A DNA stretch of 64,000 bases from Anaerolineae bacterium (lineage in GTDB: Bacteria > Chloroflexota > Anaerolineae > Aggregatilineales > Phototrophicaceae): the NCBI GenBank assembly GCA_022823945.1, contig JAJEBK010000011.1, positions 1 through 64,000 of the forward strand, given 5' to 3'. The notes under the pieces are model-generated. The model was not told the origin of the DNA. It saw nothing but the letters and a program-made list of their open reading frames with translations, and did not search any database. Positions 9,306 through 18,521 of the stretch are shown here, in pieces. The first letter of the stretch is position 1, and each line of letters starts with the position of its first letter. Both the position numbers and the translations under genes were made by a program.

Positions 9306-12002
9306 TTAGCTGCTGGCGATCAATTCACGGGCTTTCTGCAGCGCCCCGGCGATTTTGCTGCTGTCGCGTCCGCCAGCTTGCGCCATCTGCGGCCGTCCGC
9401 CACCGCCACCACCCACCACGCGGGCGATCGGTTTGATCAAGTCGCCGGCGCGCGTGCCTTCTTTCACCAGCGCATCAGAGACAGCCACGATGATCTGGGG
9501 CTTGCCGCCATTGTCGCTTGCCAGCACCAACACGCCACGGTCGATGCGGTTGCGGAACCAGTCGGCCATATCGCGCATGGCAGCCATGGGCGTGTTGTCC
9601 AGTTGCGCCAGCAAGGCTTGTACACCGTTCAGGGTCTCCAACTTGCCGGTCAACAAGTCATCGAAGTCGCTCTTCGCCAGCTTGCGCCGCAAAGTTTCGT
9701 TATCACGGCGCGCGGCAGCCAACTCATCTTGCAAGGCTTCCAGGCGCTCCAATGCTTGTTCTGGTGCCGCGCCAAGCTGCTCGACAATGTTTTGCAGCGC
9801 GCCCAGCTTGTCCGCGAGGTATTGGGCGGCGGCATGACCAGTCAATGCCTCGACTCGGCGGATGCCTGCGCTGACGCTGCCCTCGCTGGTGAAGACGAAG
9901 CTGCCGATTTCGGCTGTGTGAGCGACATGCGCGCCACCGCACAATTCGTAGCTGTATGCTCCCGCCGGCGATTCGATGACGACGGTGCGAACCTCATCGC
10001 CATATTTCTCGCCAAAGAGCGCCATTGCGCCTTCTCGCCGGGCTGTCTCCAGCGGTTTGACCTGCGCGCGCACGCCATGGTTATCGACGATGACGCCATT
10101 GATTTCGGCGGAGATGGCAGCCAACTGAGCGGGCTCGACTTTTTCGTGATGCGAGAAATCGAAGCGCAGCCGCTGCGGCGCGACCAGCGAACCCTTTTGT
10201 TGCACATGCGCGCCCAGTTGATTGCGCAGCGCGGCATGCAGCAAATGCGTGGCTGTGTGATTGCGGATGATGTCGCTGCGGCGCTGACTGTCGATGCTGG
10301 CTGTTGCGCGGTCGCCGACGGCGGGCCTACCCTCCACCACATCGCCGACATGCACGATCATGCCCGTCACCGGCTGCTTCATGGCGTCAATTTCGATTTC
10401 CCAATCGTCGCCACGGATGCTGCCCATATCGCTGACCTGTCCGCCGGCTTCGACATAAAAGCCAGTCGCAGCCAACACGATTTCTGCGCGCTCGCCCACG
10501 ATCAGGTTGTCGACAGCGCGTCCATTGTGCAGCAGAGCCAGCACGGTCGTCTCGGTGGGCGTATCGCGGTAGGGATCATAAGCCACGCCTTCGCCCTGCA
10601 GCTGGTCTTCCGCTTGCAACTGTGCCAGCAAGGCGGCATACATCTCGCCCGACTCGATTTCCCCCATGGCTTGTCCGCCGCCACTGATGCGCGCGTGTTC
10701 CGCTTCTGCCGCTGTGAAGCCGGCTTCATCGACGCGAAAGCCGCGCTCTTCGACGACATCGCGGGTTACCTGGAAGGGCAAGCCCAGCGTCGCTTTCAGA
10801 TAAAATGCTCGTTCCCCAGACAACTCGCCGCCCTTGTCTACCTGCTCCAGCAGGCTGTCGAGCTCGTTCAAGCCGCGCTGCATGGTGCGGTGGAAGCGCT
10901 CTTCTTCCAGCGTGATGATGTGTTTGATGCTGTCGGCCTGTTCCACCAGCTCGCTGTAATGCTCGCCCATGTTGTCGATGACAGCTTGCGCGATTTTCGC
11001 CAGGAAGGGGCGGTCGAATCCCAGCTTGCTGCCAAAACGAGCCGCTCGCCGAATGACGATGCGGGGAATAGCGGCGCGTCCCTTGGCGCCGGGCAAAACG
11101 CCGTCGCTGATAAGGAATACAGCCGCGCGCGCATGATCGGCAATGACGCGGTAGGGCACGATATTGGCATCGCGCTGGGCATCGCTGTGCCCGGTCAGCT
11201 CTTGCGTGCGCCGGATGATAGGCATGAACAGGTCAGTTTCATAGTTGGCTTCCACGCCCTGCAATACCGAAACGATGCGCTCCAGTCCCAAGCCCGTGTC
11301 TACGCCCGGCGCTGGCAGCGGCACATCGTACAACCCGCTGTGCTGTGGATCGGCCTGCTGGCGATTGAACTGCATAAAGACCAAATTCCAGATTTCCAGG
11401 AAGCGTTCGTCTTCGGCTTGTAGCTGGGGGATGATCTCGTCTTCGCCAAGTTGCGGCTGTTTGTCCCAGTGAATCTCGGATGTGGGACCGCAGGGACCCG
11501 TATCAGCCATCTGCCAGAAGTTGGTATCGGGACCCATGCGGGCGACTCGTTTGGGGTCGATGCCCAGGTCGTCCACCCAGGCGCTGTAGGCTTCGTCGTC
11601 ATGCGCATAGACGGTGTAGACGAGTCGCTCGGGCGGCAATTCAAACACTTCGGTAAGCAGCGTATAGGCATAGCGAATCGCCTCGCGCTTGAAATAATCG
11701 CCGAAGCTGAAATTGCCCAGCATCTCGAAGAAGGTGTGGTGGCGCAGCGAAGGACCGACATTTTCGAGGTCGTTGTGCTTGCCACTGACGCGCATGCACT
11801 TTTGTGAGGTGGCGGCGCGGCTATAATTGCGTTTGTCCAGCCCCAGAAAGACATCTTTGAATTGCACCATGCCCGCATTGACGAAGAGCAGCGTGGGGTC
11901 GTCCGCGGGCACCAGCGATGACGATGCGACCGGGCGGTGCTTCATCTCCTCAAAGAAGTCGAGAAAGGCTTGCCGGACTTCGGCGCTGCTCATGTGTTTC
12001 AT
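9306..12002 (-). CDS. alaS: Alanyl-tRNA synthetase
   Basis: 898 residues, close to the family's 870-900. It charges tRNA-Ala with alanine. The class II catalytic core starts at once (EVRQAFLDFFEEMKH) and includes HHTFFEMLGNFSFGDYFK. The editing domain has its zinc motifs NHTATHLLH and CGGAH. A coiled region leads to a C-terminal C-Ala/DHHA1 domain with a glycine run (GGGGGGRP). The ATG at 12002 is preferred over an upstream in-frame ATG because GGGG lies just before it and the family N terminus begins there. It heads the long minus-strand block ending with the MFS gene. Confidence 0.95.
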   Translation of the reverse strand: MKHMSSAEVRQAFLDFFEEMKHRPVASSSLVPADDPTLLFVNAGMVQFKDVFLGLDKRNYSRAATSQKCMRVSGKHNDLENVGPSLRHHTFFEMLGNFSFGDYFKREAIRYAYTLLTEVFELPPERLVYTVYAHDDEAYSAWVDDLGIDPKRVARMGPDTNFWQMADTGPCGPTSEIHWDKQPQLGEDEIIPQLQAEDERFLEIWNLVFMQFNRQQADPQHSGLYDVPLPAPGVDTGLGLERIVSVLQGVEANYETDLFMPIIRRTQELTGHSDAQRDANIVPYRVIADHARAAVFLISDGVLPGAKGRAAIPRIVIRRAARFGSKLGFDRPFLAKIAQAVIDNMGEHYSELVEQADSIKHIITLEEERFHRTMQRGLNELDSLLEQVDKGGELSGERAFYLKATLGLPFQVTRDVVEERGFRVDEAGFTAAEAEHARISGGGQAMGEIESGEMYAALLAQLQAEDQLQGEGVAYDPYRDTPTETTVLALLHNGRAVDNLIVGERAEIVLAATGFYVEAGGQVSDMGSIRGDDWEIEIDAMKQPVTGMIVHVGDVVEGRPAVGDRATASIDSQRRSDIIRNHTATHLLHAALRNQLGAHVQQKGSLVAPQRLRFDFSHHEKVEPAQLAAISAEINGVIVDNHGVRAQVKPLETARREGAMALFGEKYGDEVRTVVIESPAGAYSYELCGGAHVAHTAEIGSFVFTSEGSVSAGIRRVEALTGHAAAQYLADKLGALQNIVEQLGAAPEQALERLEALQDELAAARRDNETLRRKLAKSDFDDLLTGKLETLNGVQALLAQLDNTPMAAMRDMADWFRNRIDRGVLVLASDNGGKPQIIVAVSDALVKEGTRAGDLIKPIARVVGGGGGGRPQMAQAGGRDSSKIAGALQKARELIASS

Positions 12003-12035
12003 GGCTGCATCCCCACGATTGCGCGCTGCGCGGCG

Positions 12036-12065
12036 ATTATAGAGGGCGCTGCCCAGCATCAACAA
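12036..12065 (-). promoter_or_regulatory. alaS promoter
   Basis: TTGTTG (12065-12060), an 18-base spacer and TATAAT (12041-12036) lie on the minus strand, about 34 bases before the alaS ATG. A separate plus-strand TATACT at 12082-12087 probably serves tyrS, although no good -35 element is visible for it. Confidence 0.5.
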
Positions 12066-12120
12066 GGGCGCATCGCTGTGTTATACTGGCGCTGTTACAG
12101 CCTGCGGAGAGCGAAAATAG

Positions 12121-13377
12121 ATGGCGATGACGACGATTGAAGAGCAAATAGAAGTCTTGATGTCGGGCACGGCTTATGGCGACCCCGATACGCGCGAGAA
12201 TATGCGCCGCGACCTGCATGCGCGCCTGCTGGAATGCGAGCGGGAAGGGCGGCCCCTGCGCGTCTATTGTGGCTATGACCCGCGCACATCCGACCTGCAC
12301 CTGGGGCATACCATCACCATGCGCAAGCTGCGGCAGTTTCAGGATTTTGGGCACGATGTAACCTTCCTGGTCGGCACCTTCACCAGCCTCATCGGCGATC
12401 CATCGGACAAAGACAGCGCCCGCGACCAGCTGACCATGCGCAATGTCGAAGACAATGCCCAAACCTATGCCGAGCAGGCCTTCAAGATTCTGGATAGGGA
12501 AAAGACGCGCGTTCGCCGCAATGACGAGTGGCTGGCGCCGCTGGATTTCGCCGATATCATCCGCCTGGCCAGCCACTTCACCGTGCAGCAATTCATGGCG
12601 CGCGAGAACTTCTCCAGGCGGATCGAAGACGGCAAAGCCATCTACCTGCACGAATTCTTTTATGCGCTGATGCAAGCCTATGACGCTGTCGCGCAGGAAG
12701 CGGATGTGCAGGTCGGCGGACAAGATCAGCTTTTTAACATTCTGGTAGCGGGCCGCAAGCTGCAGACAGGTTTGGGACAAAAGCCGCAGGTCGCCATCAT
12801 CATGGGCGAAAGCCTGCCCGGCACCGATGGCGAAATTAAAATGTCCAAGAGCCTGGGCAATCATATCCCGCTGCTCAGCGAAGCCTGGGATATGTTCGGC
12901 AAGGTGATGAGCTTGCCCGACAAAGCGATGGGCATCTATCACAAGCTGATCCTGGGTTGGACGCCTCCAGAGCTTGCCCGCCTCGAAGAACAACTACAAA
13001 GCGGCGAGTCGCATCCCAACGATGTCAAAATGCGCCTGGCGCGGGAAATCGTGGGCATCTTTCACAGCCCGTCGGCCGCGCAGGCTGCCCAGGCGCGTTG
13101 GGACGAGGTCTTTCGTGGCGGCGGTGGCTTGCCCGATGACATTGCCGAAGCGAGTTTGTCCGCCGATGCAGACATACGCGATGTGCTGCTGCGCCTGCAG
13201 ATGGTCGGCAGTCGCGGCGAAGCCAAACGACTCATCCAGCAGAACGGCGTGCGGCTGAACGAGCAGAAAGTCGCCAGTCCCCAGGCGACCATCACGCTGG
13301 ACATGCTGCCGGCTGTGCTGCAGGTGGGCAAGCGACAATTTGTGCGTTTGGTGCGTGCCGATGGCGAGCGCAGTTGA
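12121..13377 (+). CDS. tyrS: Tyrosyl-tRNA synthetase
   Basis: 418 residues, the normal length. Class I signature motifs are present: DLHLGHTI near residue 58 (HIGH type) and KMSKSLGN near 240. An S4 RNA-binding domain occupies the last 65 or so residues (DVLLRLQMVGSRGEAKRLI). It ligates tyrosine to tRNA-Tyr. GGAGAG lies 9 bases before the ATG, and a TATACT -10 box at 12082-12087 lies upstream. It is divergent from alaS, and its last 17 bases overlap the start of the CoA-transferase beta gene. Confidence 0.93.
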   Translation: MAMTTIEEQIEVLMSGTAYGDPDTRENMRRDLHARLLECEREGRPLRVYCGYDPRTSDLHLGHTITMRKLRQFQDFGHDVTFLVGTFTSLIGDPSDKDSARDQLTMRNVEDNAQTYAEQAFKILDREKTRVRRNDEWLAPLDFADIIRLASHFTVQQFMARENFSRRIEDGKAIYLHEFFYALMQAYDAVAQEADVQVGGQDQLFNILVAGRKLQTGLGQKPQVAIIMGESLPGTDGEIKMSKSLGNHIPLLSEAWDMFGKVMSLPDKAMGIYHKLILGWTPPELARLEEQLQSGESHPNDVKMRLAREIVGIFHSPSAAQAAQARWDEVFRGGGGLPDDIAEASLSADADIRDVLLRLQMVGSRGEAKRLIQQNGVRLNEQKVASPQATITLDMLPAVLQVGKRQFVRLVRADGERS

Positions 13378-14215
13378 TTACACAATAGATGAACTCATCA
13401 GCGTCTGCATCTCGCGGCAGGTGCGCGATGGCGATGTCTGGGCGCAGGGCATCAATACGCCACTGGTCTCAGCTGGCTTGATCCTGGGCAAGCTGCGGTA
13501 TGCGCCAGACGCTCGCTTCACCTCGGCGATTGGGCAGGCGCTGCTGCAAGACTGGGGCGCGCTGGGCATCAGCCATATTGAGGAGCTTTGGGTGGGTAAG
13601 GGGCTGGTGCATCTGGGATTTGCGACAGGCGCGGCGGAGATTCTGCCCAGTTTCCAACCAAAAGAGTTCTTTCGTCCGGCACAACTCGACGCGCGAGGCA
13701 ACACAAACAACATCGCTTTTGGCGCGGATGTTCACAAGCCGCGCATGCGGCTGCCTGGCAGCGGCGGCATCCCCGATGTGACACCCTGCTACGACCACAG
13801 CTACCTGTATGTGCCGCGTCATTCGCGTCTCACCTTTGTGCAAAAATGCGACTTTGTCAGCGGGCTGGGACATGTGCCTTGGCGCAGAACGGGCGGCGGA
13901 CCGCGCTATCTGATCAGCGACCTGGGGCAATTTGACTGGCATGGCGGGGAGATGCGCCTGACCAGTTTGCATTCTGGCGTGGAACTGCAGCGTGTGCGGC
14001 GCAAGACCGGCTTTGCATTGGCGATCGCGCCCGACCTGCATGAAACACCGCGACCCGATGCCGAAGATCTGCGCTTGCTGCGCGAAGAGATTGACCCGCT
14101 GGGCACGCGGAAATTGGAGACCCTGGCTGGCAGCGCTCGCAAGGCATTGCTGCGAGACATATTGCGCCAGGAACGGGAAAATTACGAAGGCAGCGTCGCC
14201 GCCCGCCAGCTTTGA
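13361..14215 (+). CDS. CoA-transferase family I beta subunit (GctB/IpdB-like)
   Basis: 284 residues. The pattern GSGGIPD, then HSRLTFVQKCDFVSGLGH (near residues 150-170), matches beta subunits of the glutaconate CoA-transferase/IpdB group, which act on CoA thioesters as a heteromer with an alpha subunit. The ATG at 13361 lies inside the end of tyrS in another frame; an earlier in-frame Met at 13340 would only lengthen that overlap. The likely alpha partner is not adjacent: it is encoded at 17510-18310, beyond three genes on the opposite strand. The 3' end overlaps the convergent solute-binding protein gene by 34 bases. Confidence 0.78.
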   Translation: MASAVDYTIDELISVCISRQVRDGDVWAQGINTPLVSAGLILGKLRYAPDARFTSAIGQALLQDWGALGISHIEELWVGKGLVHLGFATGAAEILPSFQPKEFFRPAQLDARGNTNNIAFGADVHKPRMRLPGSGGIPDVTPCYDHSYLYVPRHSRLTFVQKCDFVSGLGHVPWRRTGGGPRYLISDLGQFDWHGGEMRLTSLHSGVELQRVRRKTGFALAIAPDLHETPRPDAEDLRLLREEIDPLGTRKLETLAGSARKALLRDILRQERENYEGSVAARQL

Positions 14216-15897
14216 ATGCCGCGGAATCGGTCGGCTGGCGTGCTCAGATAACCCAACTGTATGCCCTCAACGCTATCGCGCGCGACAACTGTGTACAGCG
14301 GATAATACAGTGGGATAGCGATTGTATATTCGGCAAAGGCAGCTTGAAATTCCCGAAGCTGTGCCGCTCGGCGCATGCCATAAATCTCGCTGCGGGCGGC
14401 TTCCAGCAATTCGTCCAGCGCATGTTCGCTGACGCCGCCATAGTTGCCGCCGTCGCCTTGCTGTGCCGTGTGCCAAAATCGAAACAAATCAGGGTTGTCG
14501 CCGAACCGCTGTTCGACAATCGCCGCAGCAAATTGCCCCGCTGCCAAGCGCTCGTGAACTTGCCGCGCCTCGGCCGCCACAATCTCAAAACGGAATCCCA
14601 ATTGCGCCCATTGCACGCTGATGGCTTGCGCCAGCCTGATGTGCTCGGGACGGTCTTGCACCAGCAACACAAACGGCTGCGCGGTCGCTGCGGATGCGTC
14701 GGTCGGAGCAGCCGCCAAGGCCGCTTGCGCCTGCGCCAGGTCGTAACTTGTCCAGTCGGGGTGGGGCAGGTACGCCGAGAAACCGGGCGGGTAGGGGCTG
14801 TCGGCATAAGTGGCGCTTGTACCGAGCGTCCGGGCGATCAAAGGCGGCACATCCAGACCAAGAGAAAGCGCCTGCCGGATATGCCGGGCGGCAAAGGGCG
14901 CTTCACCCCAGTTGAAAATCACTATCGCCAAAGACGATTCGGCTTGGGTGTACAGACTTCCGCTCGGCAGCTTCAACAGTCGCTCACGCGGCGCGACATT
15001 TGCCAGCGCGTCTATTTCGTCAGCGATGTAGCCGGCCATGGCGGCAGCGGCATCGGGATACAGGCGGAATATCAATTCCTTGAAATGATAACCAGACTGT
15101 GTTTCGAAGCGCCGCTGAAAGATCGGCGAAAGCGCGAGCAGGACTGTTTCAATCTGCCCATCGGCTGCGATATGTAGGTGCCCCAGTTGATAAGCGCCGC
15201 TGCCGATTGGCGACAGATTGAACGGATGCTGCGCCAACTCGTCAAGCGAAACGCCGCGCAAGGCATGTTCGGGCAAGATGCCGAATGTCAGCAGGCGCGG
15301 GAAGTTGCTCAGGGGCTGCGCCAGCCGCATGCGCAACAAGCGCTCGCCCAACTGTTGCACTTCGACCGTGCGCCAGAGCGCCGCTGCCGCAGATACCGTT
15401 GCATACGCCGGGTCGCTCATCAACGCGATGGTGAAGAGCACATCGTCCGCGGTCAGAGGCAGTCCGTCTTGCCAGAACACATCGTCGCGCAGGCGAATGA
15501 CATACTCCAGACCATCGCTCGAAATCACCAGGTCGCTCGCCAAATGCGGGACTGCTTCGCCATAGTCATTGATGACGAAGAGGCTCTCGAAGATCAGACT
15601 GGAGATGTCGCGATCAACTGGATTCAAGTGGGCGAAGAGCGGGTTCAAACGTTGCACACGGCCGACCAAGCCTTCTCGATAGCTTGCCGATGAGCTTGTG
15701 GGCGGTGTCGAGCTGCCGATGGCTGTTGATGGCAGAACAGGGAGGGACGGGGCAGTGAAGGTTGGCTGTGGGGTGTGGGCGCGAGTCGGCGGCGGGAGGC
15801 TTGCTGCGTCTCGGGACAGACGATAATAGGCGCTGCCAGCAAACAGCCCGCTCGCCAGAAGCAACAATATCAACTGCCAGCGAAAGCCGCGTAACAC
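14182..15897 (-). CDS. Extracellular solute-binding protein, family 5 (peptide/nickel type)
   Basis: 571 residues. The N-terminal hydrophobic segment (7-25) is a membrane anchor or uncleaved signal, followed by a Pro/Thr/Ser-rich linker (33-70). The SBP family 5 fold then begins with RVQRLNPLFAHLNPVDRDISSLIFESLF, and FWQDGLPLTADDVLFTI near residue 140 is the family hallmark. These proteins capture oligopeptides or other solutes for ABC importers, but no permease or ATPase gene lies beside it. The GTG start at 15897 has GAGGTGAGG just upstream. It follows secG by 43 bases and its end overlaps the CoA-transferase beta gene. Confidence 0.82.
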   Translation of the reverse strand: MLRGFRWQLILLLLASGLFAGSAYYRLSRDAASLPPPTRAHTPQPTFTAPSLPVLPSTAIGSSTPPTSSSASYREGLVGRVQRLNPLFAHLNPVDRDISSLIFESLFVINDYGEAVPHLASDLVISSDGLEYVIRLRDDVFWQDGLPLTADDVLFTIALMSDPAYATVSAAAALWRTVEVQQLGERLLRMRLAQPLSNFPRLLTFGILPEHALRGVSLDELAQHPFNLSPIGSGAYQLGHLHIAADGQIETVLLALSPIFQRRFETQSGYHFKELIFRLYPDAAAAMAGYIADEIDALANVAPRERLLKLPSGSLYTQAESSLAIVIFNWGEAPFAARHIRQALSLGLDVPPLIARTLGTSATYADSPYPPGFSAYLPHPDWTSYDLAQAQAALAAAPTDASAATAQPFVLLVQDRPEHIRLAQAISVQWAQLGFRFEIVAAEARQVHERLAAGQFAAAIVEQRFGDNPDLFRFWHTAQQGDGGNYGGVSEHALDELLEAARSEIYGMRRAAQLREFQAAFAEYTIAIPLYYPLYTVVARDSVEGIQLGYLSTPADRFRGIQSWRAATLPS

Positions 15898-15940
15898 GCC
15901 TCACCTCGCCAACAGGCTATGACGACTGTTGGGAGAAGAC

Positions 15941-16168
15941 TCAGCCGACTGTGGCGACAGCGAACAAGGCGATGCCCAGGAAGGCAATCGACAAGAAGAT
16001 GGTGATGCGGAAAAGCGTCTTTTCCAGGCCGCGCCGTGTGCGGGCAATGCCACCGCCTGCATCGCCGCCCAGCAGGCTGCCCAGCGCCCCCCCCTTGACC
16101 TGCAGCAAGATCAAGATGATCAACGTAATGGAAATGATGATTGCCGCGACTTGCAGCACAACATCCAT
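15941..16168 (-). CDS. secG: Protein translocase subunit SecG
   Basis: 75 residues from the ATG at 16168 (an earlier Met would add six residues). There are two membrane segments (about 3-22 and 51-73), with the SecG loop between them: LLQVKGGALGSLLGG followed by the Arg/Thr stretch ARTRRGLEKTLFRIT. SecG is the small accessory subunit of the SecYEG channel. It lies between ctpA and a solute-binding protein, all on the minus strand. Confidence 0.9.
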   Translation of the reverse strand: MDVVLQVAAIIISITLIILILLQVKGGALGSLLGGDAGGGIARTRRGLEKTLFRITIFLSIAFLGIALFAVATVG

Positions 16169-16244
16169 GGCGCAACTCCCAACCACTATTCAAGCGCGTA
16201 ATGCCGGCAGTCTAGCACAGCGCCGGGATTCTTGCCAGCCCAAT

Positions 16245-17393
16245 TCAGCCGCGCAGGGATTCCAGAAAGGCGATGGCAGCAGCCAGTTGCTTGTCGTTGG
16301 CGCTATTGTCATCTGCCTCGATGAGGATATCTGGCGTGATGCCGGTTTTGTCAATACTGCGTCCCAGTGGCGTCAGGTAGCGCCGCACAGTCAGGCGAAC
16401 CGCGCCGCCATTGGCGATCTCCTGGATAGTCTGCACGGTGCCTTTGCCAAAAGTCGTCTCGCCGATGATGGTGGCTCGCTCATGATCTTGCAACGCGCCG
16501 GCCAGCAATTCGGATGCGCTGGCGCTTTGGCTGTCAACCAGCAAAACGATGGGCGCATGGATGCTGGCGCTGCCGCCATTGCTGTGTGTTTGGCTGGTTT
16601 GCCCGTCGCGATCAACTTCCTGCAACACAATGTCGTCTTCTATGAAAAGGCTGGCGACATCGATGGCGCTTTCGATCGTGCCGCCGGGATTGCCGCGCAC
16701 ATCAAAGATCAGCCCGGCGCGCGCAGGCATATCCACTGCCGCCAGCGCCTCTTCCAGCTGTTGGCGCGACAATTTGTGAAACTCTTTCATGGCAATGTAG
16801 GCGATATCGCCATGCAGCGCATAATCCACATTGGGCACGACAAAAACATCGCGCACGATATCAAAGCTAAGCAACTCATCGCCGCGCATGAATGTGACGC
16901 GTACGCTCGTGCCGCGAGGACCCGGCACCAGTTCGCTGAGAGCGTCTTGTGTCAACCCCGCCACCGACTCGCCATCGACAGCATGAAAGATATCGCCCAC
17001 CAAGACGCCGGCTGCGGCTGCGGGGGAGGCTGGCACGACTTCCATCACCTCAATCCTGCCCTGGTCGTTTGTCTTGACCATCACGCCGATGCCAGTGAAT
17101 TCGCCAGAGTAATTGTAATCGCGAGCATATACTTCGGGCCTAATGTAATAGCTGAATTCGTCTCCCAACGAGTCGACCAAGCCCGTCAGCGCGCCTTCAA
17201 TCAATTGCTCGACAGCCACTGCGTCGATATAGCGCGACTGGGTGATATCCCAGGCTTCCCAAAATGGCTGGAAGAGCGGGTCATGTTCAGCCTGACTGGA
17301 CGGGAGCAGCCCCCCAACGGCGACTCCCAGCGCGAATGCCAGCAGGATGAGCAGAATCGGTCGGACGCTGTGCGGCCTGCGCAAGGCTGTCAT
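16245..17393 (-). CDS. ctpA: Carboxyl-terminal processing protease, S41 family
   Basis: 382 residues. An N-terminal membrane segment (about 8-28) is followed by a PDZ domain (about 85-180; GIGVMVK, GDIFHAVDGESV) and the S41 protease core. The catalytic Ser is in SQSASASELLAGAL near residue 290, and the Lys is in TTFGKGTVQT about 25 residues later. Such proteases cut exported proteins from the C terminus on the outer face of the membrane. GGGAGAGG precedes the ATG. A TATACT -10 box at 17438-17433 lies upstream and shares a 14-base sequence with the yajC promoter. Confidence 0.9.
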   Translation of the reverse strand: MTALRRPHSVRPILLILLAFALGVAVGGLLPSSQAEHDPLFQPFWEAWDITQSRYIDAVAVEQLIEGALTGLVDSLGDEFSYYIRPEVYARDYNYSGEFTGIGVMVKTNDQGRIEVMEVVPASPAAAAGVLVGDIFHAVDGESVAGLTQDALSELVPGPRGTSVRVTFMRGDELLSFDIVRDVFVVPNVDYALHGDIAYIAMKEFHKLSRQQLEEALAAVDMPARAGLIFDVRGNPGGTIESAIDVASLFIEDDIVLQEVDRDGQTSQTHSNGGSASIHAPIVLLVDSQSASASELLAGALQDHERATIIGETTFGKGTVQTIQEIANGGAVRLTVRRYLTPLGRSIDKTGITPDILIEADDNSANDKQLAAAIAFLESLRG

Positions 17394-17432
17394 CGCCTCT
17401 CCCTGGTCAACTAGCCCTTTGGTCTCGCCTGT

Positions 17433-17438
17433 AGTATA
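17433..17438 (-). promoter_or_regulatory. -10 box of the ctpA-secG operon
   Basis: TATACT on the minus strand, about 40 bases before the ctpA ATG. No convincing -35 hexamer is seen 17 bases upstream. The box and the next eight bases (TATACTACAGGCGA) are identical to those at the yajC promoter. Confidence 0.4.
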
Positions 17439-17509
17439 AGCTATCGTACGCTTTGCATTTTTTCGGGCGCAGGGCAGATTTCCGCGAATTCGGAAAGGCT
17501 GATGCAGCG

Positions 17510-18310
17510 ATGATCAATACGTTGGTCGCGATTGACGAAGCGGCAGAGGCTGTGCAGGACGGCTGCACACTGGCGCTGGGCGGCATGACTTTATACCGCA
17601 GACCGGTCGGCTTTGTGCGGGCGCTGCTGCAGCGTGAACAGCTGCCTCGCGATTTGACCCTGCTCAGCTTCACTGGCGGCATTGAATCCGATCTGCTGGT
17701 TGGCGCAGGCTGTGTGGCGGCTGTGCGTTCTGCCTACTTTGGGCTGGAGTCCTTTGGCTTGGCGCCGATGTTCACACAATTCACGCAGTCTCAGCGCATT
17801 CGCGTCATCGAAGAGACCGAAGCCAGCATCGTTATGGGCATGCGTGCACAGATCAGCGGCGTTGGATTTATGCCATCGCGCGCCTGGCTGGGCACAGATC
17901 TGCCTGCGCTGCGCCCAGATGTTCGCAAGGTGATTGACCCCTACGGCGGCGATGAATTGATCGCCTTTCCGGCCATTGCCTGCGATGTCGCCGTGCTGCA
18001 TGGGCTGGCTGCCGACCGACAGGGCAATGTCCTCATCAACAACAATATGGGCATCGACCTGGAGCTGGTCTATCTGGCGGATATAGTCATCGCCACGGTA
18101 GAGCGCATTGTGGACAAGCTGGAACGCAGCACAGATGGCGTCATCATCCCCTATCCGGGCTGCGCCATGATCGTGGAGCTGCCTGGTGGCGCCGCGCCGA
18201 CAAGCTGTTTTCCGCTCTATCCGCTGGACGGAGCAGCCTTCCTCCAATACACCGATGCTTGCCATGCCGGCAACTTTCATGCCTATTTGAGCGAATTCCT
18301 GGACAGCTGA
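17510..18310 (+). CDS. CoA-transferase family I alpha subunit (GctA/IpdA-like)
   Basis: 266 residues from the ATG at 17510, which has GGAAAGG upstream; a longer frame from 17453 is less likely. Family features are AVQDGCTLALGGM near the N terminus, then LGTDLPALRP, DPYGGDELIAFPAI and ADRQGNV near residues 130-175, as in alpha subunits of glutaconate CoA-transferase and IpdA. It should pair with the beta subunit encoded at 13361-14215. The CoA ester used cannot be read from the sequence. The gene is divergent from ctpA and monocistronic, followed by the repeat at 18314-18430. Confidence 0.78.
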   Translation: MINTLVAIDEAAEAVQDGCTLALGGMTLYRRPVGFVRALLQREQLPRDLTLLSFTGGIESDLLVGAGCVAAVRSAYFGLESFGLAPMFTQFTQSQRIRVIEETEASIVMGMRAQISGVGFMPSRAWLGTDLPALRPDVRKVIDPYGGDELIAFPAIACDVAVLHGLAADRQGNVLINNNMGIDLELVYLADIVIATVERIVDKLERSTDGVIIPYPGCAMIVELPGGAAPTSCFPLYPLDGAAFLQYTDACHAGNFHAYLSEFLDS

Positions 18311-18313
18311 TTT

Positions 18314-18430
18314 TACCCCACCCCCAGCCCCTCCCCGACAAATCGGAGAGGGTAGCCAAGGCAAACGGACTCGGGATGGTTTGCGCCTGTATTGACTCCC
18401 TCCGACTTGCCGGGGGAACGAGGGGAGTGA
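18314..18430. repeat. C/G-rich dispersed repeat, divergent copy A
   Basis: Runs such as CCCCACCCCCAGCCCCTCCCC and, about 90 bases on, CCGGGGGAACGAGGGGAG can pair into hairpins. It resembles the copies at 28981, 44721 and 59198 in composition and layout but is clearly diverged, so membership of the same family is probable and not certain. Confidence 0.45.
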
Positions 18431-18470
18431 GCTAATCCACGGATATAGACACGCTCCGCGAAACAAGCGC

Positions 18471-18499
18471 TTGCACTGGCTGGACAACCCGGCTATACT
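18471..18499 (+). promoter_or_regulatory. Promoter of the thiamine transport operon
   Basis: TTGCAC (18471-18476), a 17-base spacer and TATACT (18494-18499). The expected start of transcription near 18506 is just upstream of the TPP riboswitch. Confidence 0.65.
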
Positions 18500-18521
18500 T
18501 CTACACAGTAACATATTCCGA

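Noticed and set aside
9258..11423. Long plus-strand open frame (721 codons) opposite alaS
   Set aside because: Shadow of alaS. Composition is Gln/Ala/Arg/His-rich with no domain, and the minus-strand frame is a clear synthetase.
15762..17414. Plus-strand open frame of 550 codons opposite secG and ctpA
   Set aside because: It spans two recognised minus-strand genes and has no domain of its own.
18314..18430. CRISPR-like or tandem repeat
   Set aside because: No regular direct repeats or spacers; it is a palindromic C/G-rich sequence resembling the dispersed repeat copies.
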